Origin: Tipula vernalis | Lineage: Eukaryota > Arthropoda > Insecta > Diptera > Tipulidae | Direction of reading: 5' to 3' | Length of the DNA: 64,000 nt | NCBI GenBank assembly: GCA_958295665.1 | Contig: OY282560.1 | Coordinates: 52,948,333 to 53,012,332, forward strand | In this document: piece by piece, positions 55,441-64,000 of the stretch | How positions within the stretch are numbered: the stretch's first letter is position 1 | How the letters are laid out: each line of letters begins with the position of its first letter | Notes under the pieces: model-generated | What the model saw: only the letters and a program-made list of their open reading frames with translations | What the model was told of the DNA's origin: nothing | The model's database searches: none | Program-made: the position numbers and the translations under genes

Positions 55441-56499
55441 GTGTAATAATGATTTTCTGTTCGTCTACGCCATTGTCATTAGTCCTGGCCATTTATTTAA
55501 AAAACAAATATTGGAGCGTACATTCTTACAATTAGGATTGAACAGAAAGTTATTGTTGAACGTTGTATATAGAACACACAATGCTTTCCTAAACGGTTCT
55601 AAACGACCTTTAGTCTAGTTATGATTAATTCTGGACAGTAAAATTATCAATAGACAGGTGGTCATTGAGGTTACCCCTCCATTTAGGAAGGCATCATGTG
55701 TTCTTTATTTTTTTGAAAATGGCCAAGATTATTGTCAATGGCCTTGTCCAGTATCCAATCCTAATTCTATCCAATCCTAATTTTAGGTAAGAACGCTTCC
55801 CACCTCATCCTTTTGCAAGCCACCATTGAATTTTAATAGGTTCGGTTTTGGGATTTCCCAAATTTTCAAAATTTAAATAATTCACTTATGTACAAAAGCT
55901 TTCAACTTAAAAAATTCTTAAGCCATTTAAACCTTTCGTGCAAAATAGGCCAACTTGTATTCCAAAATTATCTCCCGACACGGTTTCTTTCCCTTCCCAA
56001 GCTTATTCAAAAATATTCAGTCAAAAATGTGTTAAAAGATTCGGTCTGTTGGCTATTAATCTCAGTCTCAAGTCTTTCAAAATCATTTACCGTTTATTGT
56101 GGAATTTGAAACCAAAAAACCTAATGAATATACCTAAAATGAGTAAAACATTTCGGTTCAAAATTCTAAAATTTTAGCAACAGTCAGAATGTGACTCGCA
56201 CACGTTTCATGTCATAAGATTCTCAAAATTTCACAAAATTAATATAAACTAGTTTACAAGGAAACGTCACAACATCTGTCGGAATTTATTTCCTCGTGCT
56301 AATTGCACAGGCAGTCCCTAAATACAATATACAATACACTGTGATTAGAAAATAGTAAGACTTTTTAAATAAAACCCAAACGGCTTATTATTCATTTCAC
56401 GATGTCTGAGGTTTTTTGAGTTTTGGGAATATCCGGAACTAAATCAGGCGAAAAGGGCGGCGTTTTTTGCACACCAAATCGTTAGATCGGTAGACGTCG

Positions 56500-56690
56500 A
56501 AGGACGGCAAGGACATTCATATTCTTCAACGCGCGTTCTCTGTCTTCTTTGAACAACATATATCAATCAAAAACATTCACTCTGGACGGTGTATTGTCAC
56601 CAAAAGCCTTTATCAAAATTTTCAATGTTTTGGAAGCCGAAATTCCATTTTCGAAGCAACATTTGAGCAACTTCTTTGCTAAACTATTTT
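56500..56690 (-). pseudogene. mariner transposase N-terminal fragment
   Basis: On the minus strand the frame reads LKCCFENGISASKTLKILIK, AFGDNTPSRVNVFD (stop) YMLFKEDRERALKN. This matches the first helix-turn-helix of mariner transposases (KFCF..G.SA..T...L..A.GD...S...VF.WY..FK.GRE). It lacks the catalytic domain. Confidence 0.75.
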
Positions 56691-58839
56691 TAAAATCGTG
56701 AAAGGTAATCGACTTTTACTGCCTCTCCCCAACCTCCTCCGCCAAGCAATCCACGCATTGCATGCGTAAAGAAACTGGGACATTTCAGAACAAAATAAAC
56801 AAGCAAATATTTTTGTTTTGTTTTTGTTATTTCCCCTATCAACACTTTCAGCGAACCATAACCAACAGGCAATCAGCCTCATTGTTCTAACCTCTTCAAA
56901 ATTTAGGCAATAAATATTTCTCGTTCACATTTTTATGCATCACACTACTATATGCAACAACTTCTATTCGCTATTTATATGGAGAAAAAGCAATTTGAAT
57001 TGTGCATGCAAGTGAGAAAATTTTGCGAGAGGAAGTTGTTATAGCGATCTTTAGAGAATACTTCAGAAGCTAAACGCCACCCATTACACATCTTGAATAT
57101 TATCGATAAACACGATTGTTCAGAGATTCAGATCGGAATCTTCAGGATTAAAAATTTTTATTAAATATTCAAAGGCTGTTGGCAAAGTTGTCAATAATTG
57201 TGTGAACCGATCGCAAAATTACGCAAATATTTGGAAAGCAATTCAATAGCTTTTTGTCGCAGATATATATTTTAGAGCCCCCTCTGATGTTATATTATTT
57301 AAGAAATGTCTACAGAAAGTCTGGAGGCAAATAAACGGATAAGTCATTTTTACTCTTGTTTGAAAGTTGGAAATTTTTTTGTTAGAAAAGCATAAATTTC
57401 AGCGCGGATTTTAGTGCCTGAAGTAATTTTACACCTAAAGCTACCGTTTAATACTCCTATATGGTAGAGCTGCCGCGGAACTCACCTAAGTAAGATCAAA
57501 TAACTTAGTGATACACTTCTTTCAACTCTAAGCCTAACTCACACGAAACACGAATATGTAATATCGAAAATCTATAAAGCCTTGCATAAATATAGATACA
57601 AATAATATTAAACCCCAAACAAATCTCGAAATCGCCTAAAAATCTCGAAAAATTATATAAAGTATCGAAAATTCCGAAGTACCTGCAACCGTACCTCAAC
57701 TGGAATAATCCCTGCTAAGAAATTTCCGAAACCATCAAATCAGAAAATCAGGATGCCTGGTGGTCGATTTTATAAGCATTATATGAGTTTCGATATTTTG
57801 TTGGAAATTTTGCAAAAAACGATTATGTTTACATGTTCTCTTAATCGAACATAATAATCAGGTTTTTTAAAGACAAAATGCGAGTGACACATAATCGACA
57901 CCCAGAGGCAACCCTAGTAAGTAAAATTGAAATGTAAACGGATTTCAATAACTGTGTAACTTCCTGTGAATTTGACATTCTTTTCTACATTTAAGATCAC
58001 ATTTGATTACATTTAACAGATTACATCAGTTAGCCTTAGCCAGTTTTTCTTTGATACGGACTCTAAGCAAGCTATTTCGTATTTTCAAATTGCATGCTTG
58101 AAAATTTAAATCAGCCGTAACTGATAAGATAAGAATCGGAAATTATAAGGCGCCTAAAATACTTAAAATTAAGTGAACTCCTTAACGTTCGTAAATTTCT
58201 TGAATTTTTAAAATAATCAAAAGTAACAAGCGCAAGGAAATTTAGAAATTTCCGACACTTAAAAAACACCCTGTAAAATGATAAAATGCTAAACTTTATA
58301 AAGTTCTGAATAAATCAATTATGAGTATAAATCTTAAGAATTTTAGAAATATACAAATAAATCCTAAAAACAACAAAAACGTTTTTTTTTTATTTTTAAA
58401 CTCCTGAAAGTCCGCAAATTTCAAAAATTTGGGCGAACCTAAAAAGTTAATGAAAATATTAAAACATTTAAATTCTATATTTAGTAAATTTATATTTAGA
58501 AAGTTCTTAGAATTTTGAGATTTTAAAAAATTTGAAAAATTCTTTAAAACATTTAATTTTTCAAAATTCCTCAAATATTTTCATAATTTCAACAAGTTCT
58601 CAGTTTAAATTTAATAAAATTACTAAAATGGCCGAAAATCAAATGTTTAAATTTTTTCCCACGGGAATTCCCACGTGGGGGGGACCGATAGACTTGGTAT
58701 ATTTTTCAGAATGACTTGTTAGAAATAGGTCCAACAGGAGACTCGTGTCGTAGCTCGTTCCCTCGATCTGGTATTCTCGAACGGCTTTCAGTTGAACACT
58801 ACAAACATAAATGAGTTCAACACAAAATAACTTAAGCTA

Positions 58840-58940
58840 ACTTGCAGCTCAATCCCAACTCACCCTAAGCCCAACCATAACCCAACACAAACCCAAATCG
58901 ACCTCGACATCCAGCCCTTAACTCAAACCATAACTTAACG
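58840..58940 (-). repeat. Short TTGAG-family minisatellite
   Basis: CAACTCACCC- and CCCAACAC-type repeats on the plus strand, related to the arrays at 2700-3915 and 42400-43170. Confidence 0.55.
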
Positions 58941-59417
58941 TCCAATTCAACATAAAAAACAATACAGTCTGAAAATACAGTCTGAATATAGAGAGAGCCA
59001 GGCAGACGGACGGACGTTTCATTTTTTTTTTTTCGGACTCAGCGACTTTAAAAATCATTTTTGCTAGGGTTTCAATACTTTCGGTTCCTGCGGACAGAAA
59101 ATGCACATTTTCGAAAATTAATTTAAACAAATTCCACCCGATTTTAAACTCAAACACCTATCAGACAGAATATTGTAATGCAAGGCTGAATTCTTGGATT
59201 ATATGATTGTGTAATATGTCACTAATGAATGTGATTCATAATCTATAGAATTAGTTGATCGATTTTTTTCGCAGTCAAAATCCAGTGGAAGTCAAATATG
59301 ATTTTCAGTATTTGTGAATCACCAGTTCGACCACACCCGGTCCATCGTATTATCTTTCCCAATTTTTATGTTAAAATTTCATGTAAATATTCGTATGTAT
59401 CTATCTAGATTTATATA

Positions 59418-59507
59418 ATTGTTTTTTAACATTTGACCAAATGATCTTCCTGTTTGTCCAACATAGGAAACTAGACAATCTGTATAATTAAATTTATGTA
59501 TACATTT
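59418..59507 (-). pseudogene. GIY-YIG endonuclease fragment, Penelope-like element
   Basis: On the minus strand the frame reads KCIHKFNYTDCLVSYVGQTG and RSFGQMLK. The SYVGQTGRS block matches the YIG half and the conserved Arg of GIY-YIG endonucleases of Penelope-like elements (usually YIGQTGRS preceded by a C..C region). Only about 30 codons remain. Confidence 0.6.
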
Positions 59508-59815
59508 AGGAATATAGACGAATCATCATATTATAAAAAAATAAAAAATTGGGTTTAAGCTAACTAACTTTAACTTTATACACCGGACAAACTGGCAGAT
59601 CATTAACTCACACAAATGCATTACAGACAAATTTAGGATTTTAAAGTTGCGAGTTATTTCAAATTTCGTTTACAATTTTCAAAATTGCGCGCCCAGAATC
59701 TGCTCGGAAAACTTCTGCGCCTATTTAGAGACATTTACGAGCATATTAGAAATATTTTGCAAATGTACAAAAGTAAACGTCTAAAATATGTTTTTTATAA
59801 TGGTTATTGACTCAC

Positions 59816-59875
59816 CGTTGTATATGATGTCGAATTCGGAGAATGAGTTATATAATCTGAACTCGGAGTATCCAC
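59816..59875 (-). CDS. Crtc: CRTC (TORC), upstream coding exon
   Basis: 60-nt exon on the minus strand with acceptor TATTTTTTCAG and donor CAACG|GTGAG. It reads VDTPSSDYITHSPNSTSYTT, a Ser/Thr/Pro-rich segment like the central part of CRTC proteins, and joins in phase 0 to FENSTFTH of the exon at 51587-51989. Splice sites and phase support it. The sequence itself is too low in information to be diagnostic. The N-terminal CREB-binding exons must lie upstream, beyond or undetected near the right edge. Confidence 0.7.
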
Positions 59876-62795
59876 CTGAAAAAATACAGTAAACTCTAGT
59901 CAATATTCAAATTAAATTATAAAACTTTTAATTAAATTTATATTAAAAATAAACAACTTATAAGTGCATTAATCTAAAAAAAAAATATATTATTTTAATA
60001 AAAGGCGAAATAAATAAAATGGCGATTTAAAATTAGCATCACAATAATTATATTAATTAAGAAAAAAATTAAAAAGAAAATTAGACACATCAATTAATGA
60101 AAACCATAATTTAACGTATTAATCTTCTATTTTTTTGTGAACAATAAGCGAAATAATAATAATAACGTTAAATCATAATTTTGATACAACATTGCAATTA
60201 TCTAAATGAATTTGTTAATTAATGTATTAGTGTGGTGGATAATTAATATTTAAAAAGCGCGTTTTTTTTTTTTTTTTAATAAAAATAAAGCAAAATAAAT
60301 TAATGAGATTATGCATTAAAATTATATTTTATTTCATTTATTTTGTGTTACCACAAATATAGGTTTTAGTGATTTTGATATAAAATAATTTTAGAATTTG
60401 AATTTTCAAACCTTAAATCATTAATTTTAATTAATTAGGGATGACAAAATTAAAATCGCAAAATTGTATTTTAAAATATTCTAACTTGGTTGATGATATT
60501 TTTGGAAAATAGCTGGATCGCTTTGTGAGAGACGGTAGTCTAATCGCATAACTCTCTAGAGAGATTCTCCTGTACTGAAGACTGAATTGATTTGTTGTCA
60601 GCCAGATTTCTTTACTCGATGAATTGGTTGGACATTTATTCGAAAACGTATGAGAAGTTAGCATGCAATTCTGGAAAAGGCTTTTTTTTTCCAAAATATG
60701 TGTCTCGGCTAAAATGTATGGGACTTTTAATTCTATCTACAAAAAAATATTCTACACACCAAAAAAAGAAGAAAAACTATTAAGATTTGACAGCATTTTA
60801 GTAAATTAATTATTTATTGATAGTTTCTTTGAACAAACTATAAATTTACAGTGGGTAAACACTATAAGGTCAAAGGTCAATTGCTAAGTATAGTACTTCG
60901 ATCTTAAATCGCTTCAGCGTCGATCAGCGCAAACATTTTCGAAATGGCCTTGTTGCATTTTAAGCGTGATTTCTTATGGAAGCTCTGGTTTCGGGTTGGC
61001 TAAGGATTAAGAAATTCTACCTAGCTTACAAAAATGCTTTCAAATCTCAATGTTTTTCTTAAAATATTTTTTTCGGGATGAACCCCGTTTTGTTAGTATT
61101 TTGAATTACACTTAATCGGAACTACTGGGGGCTCGCTAAACTAATGTGCTTCTCTACAACTTTAATCGATCGTCAATCGTTTATTCGAACGCGATCGTAA
61201 AATTCATTCTTCCGGTCAAAATACAATTAACAAAGTATTTAGAGAGGTTCTGTTGTACTCGGCGGCAAATACTTAGCCCCCTTGTCAGATAGTATTTAGT
61301 CGAATTTAAAATAAACATCATCTTTCTAATCGAGTCGAGGACTTTAGCAATTATTTATAGCCGCTTACTAGGTACCACCTAAACCAATTTAGGTGTTTTC
61401 TATATCATGGAGAAAGTTGAAGATGGGTTCCTGATACGCCAATTCCCTTGTGGAAAACTTCAAATTATTATTATTCATCTTGGCCATTTTACAGCCATAT
61501 TTTATTTACCGTTGTAGATTTGGTATTTTTTACGATATTTAAATATAATAACGCTATTTGCAGATGTACCCTCGAAAGTTATATAAAATTGCGCTTGTGT
61601 TGGTATCACAAGGGTTATCAAAGAATCAAAAAAAAAACTCGAGCCAATCGAGTTTTAAGTGTTTGGCAAACTTATGTTTCACTTTCATCTCAACAACGTA
61701 AGTAGACGCTGGAAATTCGATTTGATTCCAAAGAAAAAAAAACTGTTGACCAAATTATTTTGTAAGAAAATTGTTAAGCCGAATTTATTTTTTTGGTCAT
61801 CCCAAATTAGCGGTATTCCAACTCCTGTATCCCGTACTTTATGGCTGGCAAATTCCTATAAAATTAGGGTTATCAAACAAGGATCAATGTTAAAATCTTC
61901 AGCGTCACTCTCCTTAACAATATCACAATATCTTGCGATTGGAATGTGGGGTATTGCATTAAAACGTTGCTACGGTTTGGAGCTTAGTCTTTTATCTACC
62001 AGTCTTCCTTCCGACCTTTTTCCCTTTAAATTTGAGACACTCTAAGTGGCGTCTTTCCTTTCTTGCCATCGAATAAATTGAACTCGATTCAAATTATTTG
62101 GTCAAATCGGTTTAATTTCTAACTTATCACAAGATTAAGTATTAAGGTTTGCCGAGACAGAAACACATAAAATGAAACCAAAAATAATATTTGTGAAAAA
62201 CTAAATATACAAAAATTGGATTGGAATTGTTTCTGAAAACTATAATCGACTTGAAAGTGTAAAAAATATTCAAATTACTCTAAAAAAACAAAAAAAATTG
62301 GTAATTAAGCACTGTAGTGATATATTCGGCAGACAAAAATGTATATAGGTGACAATATTTCACTCACAAATTTCGTGTATATGTTTACAATTTTCACTTA
62401 TTATTTCTAAAAAAAAAATTAAATTAATTAATTAACAAACGCTAAAGCAAATTTTTTCGTTATTATTCCGAATTATTAAAAATTAAAAAAATTATTAGCG
62501 ATAGCGTAATTGATTTGTATATATTTCATCAACTATATATATTTTATTGGACTAACTACATGTTATAAAAAAATTAATTTAATTAAATTACAAAATTATA
62601 CGTATAAAAAACATTTACAGCACAATAAGCTAATTTTTTGTATTAACTTTTGTTAAAACTTTTTTTTTTGTAATGATAAAAAATATTTATATCAATTTCA
62701 TTTAGCGCTAATATTATATTGAGAATATAGTAAAAAAAAATACGAAACAGTAAAAAAATTGAGTAAATCGATGAAAATTTATAAAAAAATAAAAA
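59876..62795. other. Probable CRTC intron sequence
   Basis: No gene is supported. An open frame at 61659-62045 on the plus strand has no recognisable domain and is more likely chance. Confidence 0.5.
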
Positions 62796-62819
62796 AAAAA
62801 AAAAAAATATTGTATGCAC

Positions 62820-62890
62820 CTGAACTTGAGCCGTCCACGTACAACCCGATTCAACTAAACTTTGTAATAACGTTGCCCAATCCTTTTGTG
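62820..62890 (-). CDS. Candidate exon, possibly of CRTC
   Basis: On the minus strand an open stretch reads TQQTQKDWATLLQSLVESGC and TWTAQVQ, ending at a donor-like CAG|GTGCAT (62814-62819). It lies upstream of the CRTC exon at 59816-59875 on the same strand, and its phase 0 end would fit. The acceptor side is weak (no clear pyrimidine tract), and I cannot match it to a known CRTC region. It may be an exon of another gene or chance. Confidence 0.25.
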
Positions 62891-64000
62891 TTTGTTGTGT
62901 GTAATATATGAGATAGCAAAAATATACATTTACAATTTTTTTTTGTTCTTTAATTTACTACTTTTAAGGATTTTATTTTAAAATCTTTTTATTTTTATTT
63001 TTTTATAATATTTAGAGTTTACAGGACATGGCGTTCCTACGAAACTTATGTATCGTTACCAGCTCAACGTAAAAATTTAAAACTATTTTGTCTTGGTCAC
63101 TTGGAAAGTTCCCCTAAAGTCACTTTACACAGGTCGAACCATTCTGTAACAATGAACCTGCAGAGTTATTGTAGATTTCGAAAAAAAAACATGTCTGCGA
63201 AACTTGTCGAATGAAACGCTTAACCTCAAAAAAAAAATATATATAAATAATAAAAAAGTTAAAAGAACGAAACCTAATTAATACTGGGACATGCCGAATT
63301 TCAAATAATAATATTTTCGACTTAACCATAATTTCAATATAAATGTGTCTTATTTAATCATGGTTTCACACTAAAATTTGAATTATGTTTCGTCGGTCGT
63401 CCATAAACTATGTTATTCTCTTGAGAGGAAAGTTGGGAGAGGTGTATCGGCTGACGTGATGGTTTGTGACGATTTATGGTGTAGGAGTGAGGTCGAGGGA
63501 ATACCATATATCAAACATTCTATCATTTCGAAGAAAGCTGATAGGCGAACAATAATAATTATTTAATTTGTATAATAGTGTACCACCTATTCTCACTTGG
63601 AAAATCATAGTAAATTATGATTATGAAACTTATAGAAAAATATTGTAACTCCAAATTTAAAAATATTGCCTCGCTTGAAATAATATTAGTATATACATAG
63701 GTTGCTTGCAAATTTAAGAGAAATTATAGGATGTACATATGTTCCTTTCATTTTTAAGAAACTCAAATTTTAAGGAGGGGGACAGATAACTAAGAGACTA
63801 TACAAGTCTAGGATGGAAATTGGTATGAAATTATTCTTGATAGGCTTGGAAATAACTTGAAAATTACAATTTTAAAGAGATCGTAAATAAATGACATGAT
63901 TCAGATACTAGAAATCAAGCAGCACAATATACAAAATTGGAGTCCATAGATTGGTATTATGGTTTCAAAATGTTGAAAACGGTTTCATTAAAATTACAGA
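62891..64000. other. AT-rich DNA at the right edge
   Basis: No gene is supported. A less AT-rich patch at about 63388-63545 resembles neither a known element nor a gene that I can name. Confidence 0.5.

Larger units (their letters stand above)
51990..59815 (-). other. Large CRTC intron (7.8 kb) loaded with element relics
   Basis: Lies between donor CAACG|GTGAG (59811-59815) and acceptor TTTTCAG (51990). It contains the TATGATGG minisatellite, a BEL/Pao relic with Env-like fragment, two mariner fragments, a C-rich minisatellite and a GIY-YIG fragment. The rest (52021-52640, 55620-56490, 56700-58840, 58945-59410) has no gene I can support. Confidence 0.75.

Noticed and set aside
61659..62045. 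128-codon open frame on the plus strand
   Set aside because: No recognisable domain, no splice or start support, and it is antisense within the probable CRTC transcription unit.

Overview
This 64 kb window is AT-rich eukaryotic nuclear DNA, almost certainly from an insect and possibly a fly or midge. Only one host gene is recognisable: the 3' end of a CRTC/TORC (CREB-regulated transcription coactivator) gene on the minus strand, with coding exons at 59816-59875, 51587-51989 and 51365-51507. Its splice sites and reading phases agree. Nearly everything else is transposable-element DNA, element relics and low-complexity repeats. There are no bacterial features, CRISPR arrays, rRNAs or convincing tRNA genes.

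Left part (1-13.4 kb). A MITE-like element with 16-bp inverted ends lies at 1381-1855. It is followed by a SINE-like repeat (2244-2505), a G-rich TTGAG minisatellite bounded by 71-bp direct repeats and holding a mariner fragment, a decayed BEL/Pao pol (3925-4700), and a dispersed repeat (5340-5885) that recurs inverted at 41-42 kb. A broken Copia element (LTR 6256-6903, initiator-tRNA-Met half-molecule primer site, gag, protease, integrase) ends before its reverse transcriptase. There it abuts a minus-strand Gypsy gag that encodes an N-terminal SAP motif. A near-perfect palindrome made from two LTR heads follows. The whole composite appears to split a SINE-like repeat at an AATAT target. AT-rich DNA runs on to 13.4 kb.

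Centre (13.4-36.5 kb). This is a nest of four Gypsy-class elements. Gypsy A (13472-17833) is a complete but inactivated element with two 208-bp LTRs. Gypsy C (17834 to about 36.1 kb) is an old element split twice. Its first interruption is Gypsy B (18494-28973, TSD CTATT). Gypsy B in turn carries two back-to-back 596-bp MITEs in its 5' LTR and a two-ORF LINE near its 3' end. The second interruption is Gypsy D (29991-34692, TSD GACAG), whose LTRs differ at one site in 223. LTR divergence (A 6/208, B 3/209, D 1/223) and the nesting give a relative order of insertion. The LINE has ORF1 and ORF2 in the same frame, separated by one TAG codon.

Right part (36.5-64 kb). This holds decayed DNA, inverted copies of the left-side repeat and minisatellite, a degenerate tandem array (47.9-48.8 kb) and a fold-back element (48.9-50.1 kb). 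The CRTC exons follow. The 7.8-kb CRTC intron contains a TATGATGG minisatellite, a BEL/Pao relic with an Env-like fragment, two mariner fragments and a Penelope-like GIY-YIG fragment.
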